Part shown: positions 29,114 to 38,344 of the stretch, piece after piece
Layout of the letters: each line of letters opens with the position of its first letter
Numbering within the stretch: the stretch's first letter is position 1
Assembly (NCBI RefSeq): GCF_023333585.1
Contig: NZ_JAIQZN010000005.1
Coordinates: 62,001 to 126,000 of the forward strand
Length of the DNA: 64,000 nt
Source: Argonema antarcticum A004/B2
GTDB taxonomy: Bacteria; Cyanobacteriota; Cyanobacteriia; Cyanobacteriales; Aerosakkonemataceae
Reading direction: 5' to 3'
Made by a program: the position numbers and the translations under genes
The notes under the pieces: generated by a model
What the model was told of the DNA's origin: nothing
Seen by the model: the letters and a program-made list of their open reading frames with translations, nothing else
Database searches by the model: none

Positions 29114-30418
29114 ATGACTGTATTCTCCTCCCAAGAGCCAAAAACGATCGTCCGCCCCGTGCAATACCGGGACTTAGAAGCGCTTGACGAGATGTTTGTG
29201 GAGGCGTGTGACGCAGAAGACCACAGCTGCTCCGCAGATACTAAGAAGCAGCTTAAACAGGTTCGCAGCTGGTACTGGTTGCTGAAGTTTTTGAGTTTAT
29301 TCCCTAACCCGTTCCGGTACGAGTTTTGCGCCTATGTGGCCCAGCAGGATCGGGAAGTTCGGGGTGCGATCCAAATATCCCCCTTTAATCGTACGCGCAG
29401 CACCTGGCGAGTAGAACAGGTGGTGGTTGATACACAAGCACGCAGCCAAGGAATAGGCTCCCAACTTTTGCGCTATTGCTTCGAGACAATCTGGGAAGCA
29501 CGCACTTGGTTGCTAGAAGTCAATATCCACAACAAAACGACGCTGGCTCTGTATCGGCAAAATGGGTTTCAGCCCTTGGCCCAGATGACTTATTGGGCTC
29601 TAGCACCTTCAACCCTCCAAGAACTGCAAGAGCGAGAACCCGATTTACCCAATCTACTTCCAGTAAGTAATGCCGACGCCCAACTGCTATATCAACTAGA
29701 TACAGCAGCTATGCCCCCTTTGGTGCGCCAAGTATTCGATCGCCACGTCCAAGACTTCAAAACCAGCTTCTTCGCTGCTTTAATTGAAGGGATAAAACAG
29801 TGGTTTAACCAGACCGAAGTAGTAAGCGGTTATGTGTTTGAAACCCAGCGCAAAGCAGCGATCGGTTATTTTCAAATGCAACTGAGCCGCAACGGTTTAG
29901 TGCCTCACAAAGCCCAGTTAACGGTTCATCCAGCCTACACCTGGCTTTATCCAGAATTGCTGTCTCAAATGGCCCGCATAGCCCAAGATTTCCCGCCACA
30001 ATCCTTACAACTAGCTTCTGCGGACTACCAACCAGAACGAGAAGAGTATTTGGAGCAGCTGGGGGCTGAGCGCGTGGAACATACCCTGCTGATGTCTCGT
30101 TCGGTTTGGCATAAATTGCGGGAATCTAAGCTGGTATCCTTAGAAGGTCTGCCATTGTCCGAAGTACTTCAAGGTTTGCAGCGTTCTCGTCAACCAGTAC
30201 CGGGACGGATGTCTTGGTTGCGATCGCGACAGCTAGCAACACCGGAGTCGGCGAGAACCGATTTAGCACCCAATGTCTCAGGACAACCAGGGTCAAAATC
30301 AGAATCGTCCCCGGAAACAGCTTCCGGCGTCGCTTTCAAAATATCGCGCCAGGGTTCGTCTGGTAGCTCATCCCAGCAAGATGGTGCCGAGACTCAGCCG
30401 GAAAAACCTTCTTGCTAG
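29114..30418 (+). CDS. GNAT-family N-acetyltransferase
   Basis: This 434-residue protein has an N-terminal GNAT domain (about 10-170) with the acetyl-CoA loop ARSQGIGSQLL, then LEVNIHNKTTLALYRQNGFQ. Residues 180-335 look like a second, degenerate acetyltransferase-like domain (AAIGYFQMQLSR, HPAYTWLYPELLSQM). The last 80 residues are Ser/Pro/Gln-rich and disordered. It precedes ruvX by 28 nt. The acyl acceptor is unknown. Confidence 0.88.
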   Translation: MTVFSSQEPKTIVRPVQYRDLEALDEMFVEACDAEDHSCSADTKKQLKQVRSWYWLLKFLSLFPNPFRYEFCAYVAQQDREVRGAIQISPFNRTRSTWRVEQVVVDTQARSQGIGSQLLRYCFETIWEARTWLLEVNIHNKTTLALYRQNGFQPLAQMTYWALAPSTLQELQEREPDLPNLLPVSNADAQLLYQLDTAAMPPLVRQVFDRHVQDFKTSFFAALIEGIKQWFNQTEVVSGYVFETQRKAAIGYFQMQLSRNGLVPHKAQLTVHPAYTWLYPELLSQMARIAQDFPPQSLQLASADYQPEREEYLEQLGAERVEHTLLMSRSVWHKLRESKLVSLEGLPLSEVLQGLQRSRQPVPGRMSWLRSRQLATPESARTDLAPNVSGQPGSKSESSPETASGVAFKISRQGSSGSSSQQDGAETQPEKPSC

Positions 30419-30446
30419 CATCTGGATCTAAGTAGTTAACATAAAA

Positions 30447-30923
30447 ATGCCAGAAAGTCCAGAGTGTCCTTCTCCCCCTCCCCCACTTCCCCGCTCCCCC
30501 GCTCTTATTTCAGCACTGGGGTTGGATGTCGGTCGCAAGCGGGTTGGGGTAGCCGGATGCGATCGCACTGGTCTGATTGCCACAGGTCTAACGACCATCG
30601 AGCGCAAATCATTCGATCGGGACATGGAGCAGCTAAGGCAACTTGTCGCCCTGCGAGAAGTGCAAGTCCTCGTCGTTGGTCTACCCTACTCCATGAACGG
30701 AACTTTAGGCCCTCAAGCCCGACAAGTCCAGAAATTTGCCCAGCGGGTCAGCAAAGCCTTGCAGCTGCCCGTGGAGTATATTGATGAACGACTGACTTCC
30801 TTTCAAGCCGAGGGACTGCTAAAAGACGCCAACAAATCGCCATCACGGCATAAAAGTTCGGTTGATCGGATTGCTGCGGCCATAATTTTGCAACAATGGT
30901 TGGACGAGCGACGCACACCGTAA
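30447..30923 (+). CDS. ruvX: RuvX/YqgF Holliday junction resolvase-like protein
   Basis: The RNase H-like core has GLDVGRKRVGVAGCD, VVGLPYSMNGTLGPQARQV, the catalytic YIDERLTS and a final SVDRIAAAIILQQWLD. Family members are implicated in 16S rRNA 5'-end maturation and possibly junction resolution. Upstream of the core are about 24 extra residues (CPSPPPPLPRSP) encoded by an 8-bp C-rich repeat array at about 30470-30508, of the same kind as the intergenic STRRs. The ATG at 30447 reads through the repeat. No better start exists before LGLDVG. Confidence 0.93.
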   Translation: MPESPECPSPPPPLPRSPALISALGLDVGRKRVGVAGCDRTGLIATGLTTIERKSFDRDMEQLRQLVALREVQVLVVGLPYSMNGTLGPQARQVQKFAQRVSKALQLPVEYIDERLTSFQAEGLLKDANKSPSRHKSSVDRIAAAIILQQWLDERRTP

Positions 30924-30952
30924 TAGCACTCCCCTTGGTTGGAGCCTTGCAA

Positions 30953-31519
30953 ATGTCTAAAAAGAAAGAAAACGAAGATTCCCAGAATAAACCCGTCATC
31001 CTCAAAGATGAAGCGGGACTCGAACTAGCTTGTTATATTGAGCGATCGCTGGAAGTCGAAGATGAAGAATATGTTCTCTTGCTACCAGTTGACTCACCAG
31101 TCGAGATTTTTGCATGGAATGAAGACTCCGAGGACGAAGAAGCCGCAACGGTCGTTGAAGATGACGAGATCCTTGACAAAATCTTTCCCGTTGCCCAAGC
31201 TGTGCTAGCAGAGCAAGACCTCATACTCAAGCGCACCGGATTCTCCTTGACGGTTGCCGGTGAACTGCCAGAAGTAGACGAAGACGCAATACTCACTCTG
31301 GAAATGGAGGATGACATAACTCAGCTAGAGCCTGAAGAGTTGCAGTTCCTGGCTAGTTTTTACCACGAAGAACAGGAATACGCGATTTACACCCCCCTCG
31401 ATCCACTCCTTTTCTTTGGACGTATTAACCAAAAGGGTGAACCTGAGTTACTTTCCCCAGAAGAATTTCAAAGGGTGCAGCCTTTGCTTGAAGAACAATT
31501 GTTCGATGAACTCGAATAA
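30953..31519 (+). CDS. DUF3727 family acidic protein
   Basis: The ATG at 30953 with ttggag 9-12 nt upstream is chosen over an in-frame ATG at 30896 that would overlap ruvX. The 188-residue protein is strongly acidic. It has a DUF1292-like N-terminal part (DEAGLELACYIERSLEVEDEEYVLLLPVDSPVEI) and a DUF3727 C-terminal part (YAIYTPLDPLLFFGR, ending in acidic helices). It lies between ruvX and mltG, an arrangement I recall as common in cyanobacteria. Its function is unknown. Confidence 0.88.
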   Translation: MSKKKENEDSQNKPVILKDEAGLELACYIERSLEVEDEEYVLLLPVDSPVEIFAWNEDSEDEEAATVVEDDEILDKIFPVAQAVLAEQDLILKRTGFSLTVAGELPEVDEDAILTLEMEDDITQLEPEELQFLASFYHEEQEYAIYTPLDPLLFFGRINQKGEPELLSPEEFQRVQPLLEEQLFDELE

Positions 31520-31528
31520 GTTAAAGCT

Positions 31529-32623
31529 ATGCAACGCCTCTCCAAGTGGTTGTTTTATGTTGGCCTATTCCCAGTAACCCTGGGGCTATGTGCTTGGCAA
31601 GGCTGGTCTTGGTGGAGTTGGGCTTCAGCCCCGCCTCTAGCATCAGCAGCCACCACAGCATCACCCGACGGGGAAAAAACGTTACAAATCCGAATTCCAC
31701 CAGGAACTTCGGCTTCCCAAATTGGTCGCGATCTGGAGTCAGCTGGTTTAATTCGTTCTGCTGAAGCTTGGAATCTGTGGGCGCGTTGGTTGACGCTGCA
31801 AGACAAAGCGGGGTTCAAGGCAGGCACCTACCAGTTATCACCCACTCAGTCCCTGCCAGAAATAGCAGTCGAAATTACCAAAGGTAATGAAGTGCAGCGT
31901 AGCTTCACCATTCCTGAAGGGTGGTCGCTCAAGCAAATGGCAGCCTACTTTGAAGCACAAGGCTTTTTCAAAGCTGAAGATTTTTTGGCCACCGCAAGCC
32001 TTATTCCCCGCGACCAATTTCCCTGGCTACCCAGCGGTATACCTCACTTGGAAGGGTTTTTGTACCCGGACACCTACCAGATAGCCGCTGGTGCTGTTAC
32101 ACCTGAGAGCGTCATTAAACCGATGCTGAAAAGGTTTGAGGAACTGGCTCTCCCCGTATATCAAACCGATCCGCAAAAAAGCCAGATCGGCCTGGTTCAA
32201 TGGGTCACTTTAGCCAGTATTGTCGAAAAAGAAGCGGTGGTTCCAGTGGAACGTCCCCGGATTGCAGGCGTCTTTGTCCGGCGCTTGCGGCTGGGAATGA
32301 AACTTGAATCCGATCCAACGGTTGAATACGGATTGAATATTCAGCAGACGCCAGATCAGCCCCTAACTTTGAACCAAGTCAGGATGCCGTCTCCCTATAA
32401 CACCTATCTGAATCGAGGTCTGCCGCCTACCCCCATTGCTAGTCCCGGCTTGGCTAGCTTAAAAGCAACTCTCGATCCTGAAAACACTGAATATATCTTT
32501 TTTGTCGCTCGCTACGATGGCACTCACGTCTTCAGCCGCACGCTGGCAGAACACGAAGCAGCAGTAGTGGCAATTCGCAAACAACGATCGGCCCGACGCC
32601 AAGCTACTCCCAAGCCCATCTAA
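31529..32623 (+). CDS. mltG: endolytic murein transglycosylase
   Basis: MltG (YceG) cleaves nascent glycan strands in the periplasm and terminates peptidoglycan chains. The 364-residue protein has a signal-anchor helix (about 7-30), a LysM-like region (RIPPGTSASQIGRDL), LEGFLYPDTY, the catalytic Glu in ASIVEKEA, and SPYNTYLNRGLPPTPIASPG. It starts 9 nt after the DUF3727 gene, so it is co-transcribed. A weak hairpin (32641-32649 with 32665-32673) follows the stop. Confidence 0.96.
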   Translation: MQRLSKWLFYVGLFPVTLGLCAWQGWSWWSWASAPPLASAATTASPDGEKTLQIRIPPGTSASQIGRDLESAGLIRSAEAWNLWARWLTLQDKAGFKAGTYQLSPTQSLPEIAVEITKGNEVQRSFTIPEGWSLKQMAAYFEAQGFFKAEDFLATASLIPRDQFPWLPSGIPHLEGFLYPDTYQIAAGAVTPESVIKPMLKRFEELALPVYQTDPQKSQIGLVQWVTLASIVEKEAVVPVERPRIAGVFVRRLRLGMKLESDPTVEYGLNIQQTPDQPLTLNQVRMPSPYNTYLNRGLPPTPIASPGLASLKATLDPENTEYIFFVARYDGTHVFSRTLAEHEAAVVAIRKQRSARRQATPKPI

Positions 32624-33087
32624 GAGCTTGAGGAAAAAATTTCAGATTGTAAATTTTAAATTTGCAATCTGAAATCTTAAATCTGAAATTCCTAAGTACT
32701 ATCACCTCAAGGGACTTCCCGATCGAGGGAAATATAAAGAAATTATTATGAAATACGAGTTTGTCTAAAAATTGTGCGATCATAAAAGATGGTTTAAAAT
32801 GGGGTCAGCCAATATAAAGGCCCTAACCATAAATTTTGATCGATACCTGTAAGAGCGCCAGCCTTCCGCCTGAGAAGGATTGGCGCTTTAAAATTTTGGG
32901 GTAAATGCAGTTCCAGAAAATCTAGCTAATTCTGCTCAATCTTACTCATTTTTATAGCTAAATGCCAATAATGAGTAATTTTTGGGGACTTTAAGCCTTT
33001 GAGTAGGTAAAGTTTGAGCGGTTGTCATTTTTATTGGTCATTAGAAAAGGACAAATGACGAAGGACAATCTAAAATCTAAAATTGCT
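32624..33087. other. intergenic region with an orphan terminator
   Basis: No gene is visible. A hairpin with ttcagattg and caatctgaa arms (32641-32673) follows mltG, and a second strong hairpin at 32854-32887 lies 230 nt beyond. A ctaaaat heptamer run precedes the proB start. Confidence 0.5.
32854..32887 (+). terminator. Rho-independent-like hairpin, orphan
   Basis: agcgcca and ccttc (32854-32866) pair with gaagg and tggcgct (32874-32887) with a small bulge, followed by ttaaaatttt. It is too far from mltG to be its natural terminator. A TTTAAAAT -10-like box near 32790-32800 could start a short transcript ending here. Confidence 0.5.
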
Positions 33088-34200
33088 ATGTCTAAAACTA
33101 TTGTCGTCAAAATTGGCACTTCCAGCCTGACCGATCCATCTACGGGTAATCTTGCCCTTTCCACGATCGCATCTCTAATTGAAACCCTCAGCTATCTTCG
33201 CACCTTGGGACACCGTGTCGTTCTCGTGTCATCGGGAGCGGTGGGCGTTGGCTGCGCTCGCCTGGGACTGCGGGAACGACCCCGCAGCATGGCCCTAAAG
33301 CAGGCTGTGGCAGCTGTGGGACAAGGACGCCTGATGCGGATTTACGACGATTTGTTTACGTCCCTGCAACAGCCGATCGCGCAGGTATTGCTGACGCGCA
33401 GCGATTTGATGCAGCGCAGTCGCTATCTCAACGCTTACAATACTTTTCAAGAACTGCTGCGGCTGGAGGTGATACCAGTGGTAAACGAAAATGACACGGT
33501 GGCAGTCGAAGAGTTGAAGTTTGGCGATAACGATACCCTCTCTGCCAGAGTCGCCAGCTTGTTGGAGGCAGATTGGCTGTTTTTATTAACAGATGTCGAT
33601 CGCCTTTACTCTGCCGATCCCCGCAGCCATCCCGATGCACAACCGATTAATCTTGTCAAGCAAATTGACCAACTGGCAGAATTACAGGTACAAACAGGCT
33701 TGAGCGGCACTGGGTGGGGTACTGGCGGCATGGTTACCAAAATCGCCGCTGCCCGGATTGCCACCGCTGCTGGCGTGCGAACCGTGATTACCGAAGGCAG
33801 GTCTCCCCGCAACATCCAAAAAATCCTGGCCGGAGAAGCTATCGGCACCCACTTTGAAGCTCAACCCCAACCCAGCAATGCCCGCAAACGTTGGATTGCC
33901 CACGGTTTGATTCCTGTCGGTAAGCTTTACCTCGACATGGGCGCTGTAGCTGCCATCACTCAGGCTGGGAAATCCCTGTTAGCGGCTGGGATTGCGGAAG
34001 TGAAGGGCGACTTCCATCCTTCAGATGCTGTAGAGTTGTGCGACGCCACAGGTCGCGAAATCGCCAGGGGAATCGTCAACTATAGCAGCACTGAGCTACA
34101 GAAGATTATAGGCCGTCAATCAGCCGAAATACCCGCAATTTTAGGTTATGTCGGTGCCGAAACAGTCGTCCATCGAGATAACCTTGTCTTAAGTTTGTAG
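33088..34200 (+). CDS. proB: glutamate 5-kinase
   Basis: ProB phosphorylates L-glutamate, the first step of proline synthesis. The ATG at 33088 gives the normal 370 residues; the longer frame back to 33022 reads through a repeat-like stretch and is rejected. Motifs are [54 protein letters not shown] and [12 protein letters not shown]. Residues 280-370 are the PUA domain. It has a simple monocistronic layout. In the family the enzyme is feedback-inhibited by proline. Confidence 0.96.
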   Translation: MSKTIVVKIGTSSLTDPSTGNLALSTIASLIETLSYLRTLGHRVVLVSSGAVGVGCARLGLRERPRSMALKQAVAAVGQGRLMRIYDDLFTSLQQPIAQVLLTRSDLMQRSRYLNAYNTFQELLRLEVIPVVNENDTVAVEELKFGDNDTLSARVASLLEADWLFLLTDVDRLYSADPRSHPDAQPINLVKQIDQLAELQVQTGLSGTGWGTGGMVTKIAAARIATAAGVRTVITEGRSPRNIQKILAGEAIGTHFEAQPQPSNARKRWIAHGLIPVGKLYLDMGAVAAITQAGKSLLAAGIAEVKGDFHPSDAVELCDATGREIARGIVNYSSTELQKIIGRQSAEIPAILGYVGAETVVHRDNLVLSL

Positions 34201-34732
34201 GGGATTATTCGTCGCTTGTGGATTTACGACGGTGGCCATTGGACTCCCACTGTTTAGCCCAGCACCGTTCTAGAAGTTGAATTCTGTAGAAATACCAGAA
34301 TTGATGGGGATTTAATACAAGTTTAGTTGTAGAACTAAAGAGAGGCTGGTTGAGATACTGCCAGATCGGGAATCTAATTTTGCTATGTTTTGGAGCCATA
34401 AAGTGAAAGCTATAGAGCTAAATGGAGTAAGATGTTGGCACTCTACATCTATCTTAAGTGCCATTTTAGGGCTTATTGCTATAACTTTGCCAAAATTTAC
34501 AGCACATTGTCTTGGTGAGGATTGCGGAATATATGGTGCAACTTTTTACATAAGTCTGTAATTTTACTTAAGTATTAGCTCGGCATTGCTACCCAAGACG
34601 CTCAGGAAGCAGATTCAACTAGGCAAAATTGTGCAGGTATAGCGAGGGACTAGGGGCTAGGGGCTAGGGTAAGAAAGGTTTATTATCAAGGCTTTCAGGA
34701 ATTAAGAATGCCTTAATTTTGTACTGGGTAGT
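34201..34732. other. intergenic region with one doubtful small ORF and an STRR
   Basis: Between proB and the minus-strand LOG gene there is a possible 58-codon ORF (34385-34561), overlapped by an unlikely minus frame, and a short aggggct heptamer run at about 34650-34671. Confidence 0.45.
34385..34561 (+). CDS. possible 58-residue membrane peptide
   Basis: ATG at 34385, stop at 34559-34561. Residues about 22-40 (SILSAILGLIAITLPKFTA) form one hydrophobic helix, followed by a short tail with two Cys. No ribosome site is seen. Retained only because composition and the single helix look protein-like. Confidence 0.25.
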   Translation: MFWSHKVKAIELNGVRCWHSTSILSAILGLIAITLPKFTAHCLGEDCGIYGATFYISL

Positions 34733-35791
34733 TCACTTAAGTTCGGGATGTTCGGCCTCAGACAAGGGAATATTCAACTGGTTAATAGCGGCAATCAGCT
34801 GGTATAATCGCCCAAAGTCTCGTTGATTGAAATACAAAGCGAGGCGAGGCAAGTCAAAGGTGTCATCTCCCGCCTCTTGCGGGAAAGCTTTAGTTTTTTC
34901 AATCTGTCCTTTAACTAAGATATCGCTGAAATTTTCATTCAACCGCTCCACATCCTCATCTTTGAGTTCGGACTTAAGGCGAATGACAAATTGCTCTTCT
35001 ACATAGCGACTGGAGTGGTAGACGCGATAAAAACTGGTAATGACTTCGCAGGCTACATCCAAGTTGTCCGTAATTGTGTAGACACTTCGGTCTTCTGGAC
35101 TTACTAAACCGCGTTGCACTAGATGCTTGTCAATGTATGCGTCCCAGTCTTTCCAGTACTCGCCGCCTGGGCGATCGATCAAAATTAAAGGAACAGGCCC
35201 ATATCGACCAGTCTGGCAGAGCGTCAAGCACTCAAAAGCTTCGTCTTGGGTGCCGAAACCGCCAGGAAACAGAGCTATGGCATCGCTCTCTCGCAACAGA
35301 AACAGCTTGCGCGTGAAAAAGTATTTAAAGTGAATTAATTTGGGGTCACCCATAATGAATGGGTTGGCTTCCTGCTCAAAGGGGAGCTTGATATTCAAGC
35401 CAAAGGATTTTTCGGCTCCCGCGCCTTCGTTCCCAGCCTGCATGATACCACCACCACCTCCGGTCATCAGCATAAACCCTAGATCCGTGACGCAACGGGC
35501 AAACTCAGCGGCTATCTGGTATTCGGGACTATCCGCTGAGAGGCGAGCTGAGCCAAAGATGGTAACTTTGCGAACGTGCCGATAGGAATAAAATGTCTGG
35601 AATCCCCGCTCCAAATCTTGTAAAGAGGCAGTCAGAATCTTCCAGTCCAGGCGATCGATCTCACTCCCAGCGATTCGCAGGAGCGTCCCTAGTGACTGCT
35701 CAATCCATTTTTTGTGTTTTAGTGTTGGCAGCCGCTCGATTATCTCCGCCAGGTCTGCTGGGAGATTCTCAAACGAGGGAGTAATTGTCAT
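34733..35791 (-). CDS. LOG-family (lysine decarboxylase-like) protein
   Basis: This 352-residue protein has a LOG core at about 75-260: VTIFGSARLSADSPEY, MTGGGGGIMQAGNEGA and the diagnostic PGGFGTQDEAFE. LOG enzymes hydrolyse cytokinin riboside or other nucleoside 5'-monophosphates to base and ribose phosphate. The roughly 70-residue N-terminal and 90-residue C-terminal helical extensions make it longer than plant-type LOG (about 215 residues). The physiological substrate in cyanobacteria is not established. Confidence 0.9.
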   Translation of the reverse strand: MTITPSFENLPADLAEIIERLPTLKHKKWIEQSLGTLLRIAGSEIDRLDWKILTASLQDLERGFQTFYSYRHVRKVTIFGSARLSADSPEYQIAAEFARCVTDLGFMLMTGGGGGIMQAGNEGAGAEKSFGLNIKLPFEQEANPFIMGDPKLIHFKYFFTRKLFLLRESDAIALFPGGFGTQDEAFECLTLCQTGRYGPVPLILIDRPGGEYWKDWDAYIDKHLVQRGLVSPEDRSVYTITDNLDVACEVITSFYRVYHSSRYVEEQFVIRLKSELKDEDVERLNENFSDILVKGQIEKTKAFPQEAGDDTFDLPRLALYFNQRDFGRLYQLIAAINQLNIPLSEAEHPELK

Positions 35792-36060
35792 AATTTTTTT
35801 CGCACTGGCGGGTATTTTATCATAGCGATATTCATGCTATCGATCGGGAAATTGCTACATGACGGTAGCAATTCTTTACTAATTGCCTGCTTTTTAGCGC
35901 AGTAGTAATTAAAAAGCGCCTTAGACCTTAATCCATCCAAGACGCTGGAAAAACAAAGCTTACTTTGGTTAACATTTTTGGACAACAAGAGATAGGGCGG
36001 CCTCACCAGTCGCCCAAATAGAATTACAACAGCCAAGGAGGCTCTAGCAATGGCCCCGGT

Positions 36061-36384
36061 CTAGAGGTACTTCTCCAAAGTATTTGCCAGCGTAGTTTTG
36101 GGAACTGCGCCGACCACCATATCGACCCTCTGACCCGCTTTGAAAATCATCAGGGTGGGAATGCTGCGTATCCCGTACTGGCTGGCTACGTTAGGATTCT
36201 CATCGGTGTTAAGTTTGACAACCTTCACCTGACCTTCGTACTGCTGCGCTATTTCATCTACGACTGGCGCAACCATCCGGCAGGGACCGCACCAAGGAGC
36301 CCAAAAATCTACTAAAACCGGAACTTCACTTTCAAGTACTTCTTGCTTAAACGTAGCGTCTGTAACTTGTGCGGCTGCTGACAT
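36061..36384 (-). CDS. trxA: thioredoxin
   Basis: Classical 107-residue thioredoxin with the WCGPC redox site (Cys32, Cys35), [18 protein letters not shown] and the cis-Pro in [10 protein letters not shown]. It reduces disulfides in cytosolic targets, in cyanobacteria via ferredoxin- or NADPH-thioredoxin reductase. It lies downstream of the yfr1 RNA gene and guaB3 on the same strand, the arrangement reported in other cyanobacteria. Confidence 0.98.
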   Translation of the reverse strand: MSAAAQVTDATFKQEVLESEVPVLVDFWAPWCGPCRMVAPVVDEIAQQYEGQVKVVKLNTDENPNVASQYGIRSIPTLMIFKAGQRVDMVVGAVPKTTLANTLEKYL

Positions 36385-36496
36385 GCCTACAATTCCTTGC
36401 TTAAATATTGTCTTTATTTCCTTCGGAATTCTACCATAACAGAAAGAGATCTTCTTTCCGCCTTAAAGGATATACATATTTTAAGGGTTTCTGGTA

Positions 36497-36568
36497 ATAA
36501 GGAACCGCCCGAACGTCAGTCCGGGCGGAGTGTGGTGTGAGGAGTGAACGGAAACATGCGTCTCCGCT
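36497..36568 (-). ncRNA. yfr1: Yfr1 small regulatory RNA
   Basis: On the minus strand the region reads: a 5' hairpin (cggagac, loop GCAT, gtttccg), an unpaired CACTCCTCACACCACAC stretch containing the ultraconserved Yfr1 motif ACUCCUCACAC, then a GC-rich terminator hairpin (ccgcccg with cgggcgg) and a U-containing tail. A near-consensus -10 box (TACAAT, plus-strand 36575-36580) places the 5' end near 36568, giving about 70 nt, within the known size. The position between guaB and trxA is the known yfr1 locus in marine picocyanobacteria. Yfr1 acts by base-pairing with mRNAs, including outer-membrane porin messages. Confidence 0.93.
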
Positions 36569-36574
36569 ATTTCT

Positions 36575-36580
36575 ATTGTA
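36575..36580 (-). promoter_or_regulatory. -10 box of yfr1
   Basis: TACAAT on the minus strand lies about 7 nt before the presumed first nucleotide of Yfr1, matching the housekeeping sigma -10 consensus at five of six positions. No clear -35 was identified. Confidence 0.65.
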
Positions 36581-36655
36581 TGCCACAGATTCGGTTTTTC
36601 CAGGGATTTAGCTGGGAGTCATGGAAATTTCCCGAAGTAAATTTGTTAAGTAAAT

Positions 36656-37819
36656 TTACTTACCCATTCCCAGTTGCTGGGCTTTTTGGTAAACTTTGCC
36701 TTCGGTTAACAGAGAGGGCGCGATCGCAACTTCGACTTGCTGCATCTCCTTGATATCCTTAGCTCCCAAAGTGCCCATGCTAGTTTTTAATGCCCCTAGT
36801 AAGTTATGAGTGCCATCATCAAGTCCCGCTGGCCCCCGGAGGATTTGCTCCAGAGTGCCTGTGCTGCCGACGCGAATGCGAGTGCCGCGTGGTAGGACGG
36901 GGCTAGGAGTAGCCATGCCCCAATGATAACCACGTCCGGGTGCTTCTTTGGCTCTGGCAAAGGGTGAGCCAATCATCACGCCGTCTGCGCCGCAAGCAAT
37001 GCACTTACAGATATCGCCGCCGGTAATTAAACCGCCATCAGCAATAACTGGCACGTAGTTACCAGTTTCTTGAAAATAATCATCCCGTGCGGCGGCACAG
37101 TCGGCAACCGCAGTAGCTTGAGGGACACCTATACCCAAGACGCCGCGAGAGGTACAAGCCGCACCGGGGCCAATGCCTACCAATACTCCCGCTGCTCCAG
37201 CTTTCATTAAGCTTAGGGTAACTTCGTAGGTGACGCAATTGCCCAAAATTACTGGTATGGGCATTTCTCGACAGAACTGGGCCAAATCTAGTGGCGTTAC
37301 TGACTCTGGCGAGAGGTAAGCGGTGGAAACTACTGTCGCTTGGACAAAAAATAGATCTGCACCAGCTTTGGCGACGACTGAACCGTATTTAGTTGCGCCT
37401 GCGGGTGTGGCGCTTACAGCGGCGATACCACCTTGACTTTTGATTTCCTGGATGCGTTGTTCGATGAGTTCCGGTTTAATCGGTTCTGCATAAAGTTCCT
37501 GCATCAGGGCGACGAACTCGTCTTTACCGACTGATGCGATGCGTTCTAAAATCGGTTCGGGGTCAGCGTAGCGGGTTTGGATACCCTCTAAGTTGAGAAC
37601 GCCTAAAGCTCCTAGTTGTGATAGAAGGACTGCCATGCGGACATCGACTACACCGTCCATCGCGCTGGCAATAATAGGAATTTCTCGCTCTATGCCGCCT
37701 ATGCGCCAGCGAGTGTCTGCCAAACTGGGATCTAAGGTTCTAGTCCCAGGGACTAGGGCAATTTCATCAATACCGTAAGCTCTGCGAGCGGTTTTGCCGC
37801 GCCCAATTTGAATTTCCAC
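36656..37819 (-). CDS. guaB3: GuaB3-family IMP dehydrogenase-related protein
   Basis: The protein is 387 residues from a GTG at 37819, which gives the family-typical start M[15 protein letters not shown]; the TTG at 37837 is less likely. It has the IMPDH barrel but no CBS pair: [32 protein letters not shown], the active-site loop [17 protein letters not shown] with the catalytic Cys, and [14 protein letters not shown]. Family members in actinobacteria and cyanobacteria are annotated as IMPDH-related; GMP-reductase-type activity is also possible. A palindrome (aagtaaatttactt) overlaps its stop codon. Confidence 0.92.
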   Translation of the reverse strand: MEIQIGRGKTARRAYGIDEIALVPGTRTLDPSLADTRWRIGGIEREIPIIASAMDGVVDVRMAVLLSQLGALGVLNLEGIQTRYADPEPILERIASVGKDEFVALMQELYAEPIKPELIEQRIQEIKSQGGIAAVSATPAGATKYGSVVAKAGADLFFVQATVVSTAYLSPESVTPLDLAQFCREMPIPVILGNCVTYEVTLSLMKAGAAGVLVGIGPGAACTSRGVLGIGVPQATAVADCAAARDDYFQETGNYVPVIADGGLITGGDICKCIACGADGVMIGSPFARAKEAPGRGYHWGMATPSPVLPRGTRIRVGSTGTLEQILRGPAGLDDGTHNLLGALKTSMGTLGAKDIKEMQQVEVAIAPSLLTEGKVYQKAQQLGMGK

Positions 37820-37922
37820 GCTCGTACTCGTTCCCAAGACTATTTAAGCTAGGGTATCAAATTGTAACGGGTATGTGATTTGGTGAGGGTAGGTGTTTGG
37901 GATTTTTTTAGATGGGGCGGGA

Positions 37923-37975
37923 AAAGAGCGATCGCATCCTAAACTAGCAGATGGTGAGGTGCGATCGCTCTTTTT
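37923..37975 (-). terminator. terminator hairpin built from two HIP1 sites
   Basis: aaagagcgatcgca and tgcgatcgctcttt pair over 13-14 bp around a 24-nt loop, with a T-run on each side, so it can work in either direction. It follows the small membrane-protein gene (minus) and precedes guaB3. The arms contain complete GCGATCGC octamers. Confidence 0.6.
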
Positions 37976-37991
37976 CTTCCAGTTATATAGC

Positions 37992-38159
37992 TTATTCCTC
38001 TTCCCCATTTTGGTTGTTTTTGATTAGCAGCAATAGGTAAGCGAGGATAGCTCCACCTGCTAAAATTCCCAAATTTGGGGCAATAATGAACAGACTGACG
38101 ATAATTTCGGTAATTTCCAGGGCTTTTAGGAAGTATTCAAAGTTTTGTTTGTTCAGCAT
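37992..38159 (-). CDS. small membrane protein
   Basis: The protein has 55 residues from the ATG at 38159, preceded by aaaagagag; an upstream ATG at 38189 is possible. A long hydrophobic stretch (IIVSLFIIAPNLGILAGGAILAYLLLLI) can form one or two helices and ends in a charged tail (KNNQNGEEE). I do not recognise the family. A HIP1-type terminator follows. Confidence 0.6.
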   Translation of the reverse strand: MLNKQNFEYFLKALEITEIIVSLFIIAPNLGILAGGAILAYLLLLIKNNQNGEEE

Positions 38160-38194
38160 TGGATTCTCTCTTTTAAGTTGATAATCCAATTTCT

Positions 38195-38250
38195 AGGTAC
38201 GTTGTTACGCTTTAGCGCCAGATTTAGCGCTGAAGCGCAACAACGTACCT
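38195..38250. repeat. 24-bp stem palindromic repeat
   Basis: aggtacgttgttacgctt...agcgc pairs with gcgctgaagcgcaacaacg... over 24 positions with one mismatch and one wobble; the loop is 8 nt. It belongs to the family at 1630 and 51841. Confidence 0.85.
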
Positions 38251-38344
38251 TTTTTAAGGTGTCAGTTGCATGAAGTAGACCCTAGAAACCCGATTTTTTT
38301 TGTACCTGACTCATTGCAATTGCTCTAAGAGTGCGATCGCACTC

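Noticed and set aside
33022-33087. N-terminal extension of ProB
   Set aside because: Reads through heptamer-like repeats; family alignment supports the ATG at 33088.
34205-34399. 64-codon minus frame after proB
   Set aside because: No ribosome site or family; aromatic-rich composition looks non-coding.
35788-36036. 82-codon minus frame between trxA and the LOG gene
   Set aside because: Overlaps the LOG gene start and shows no protein-like pattern.
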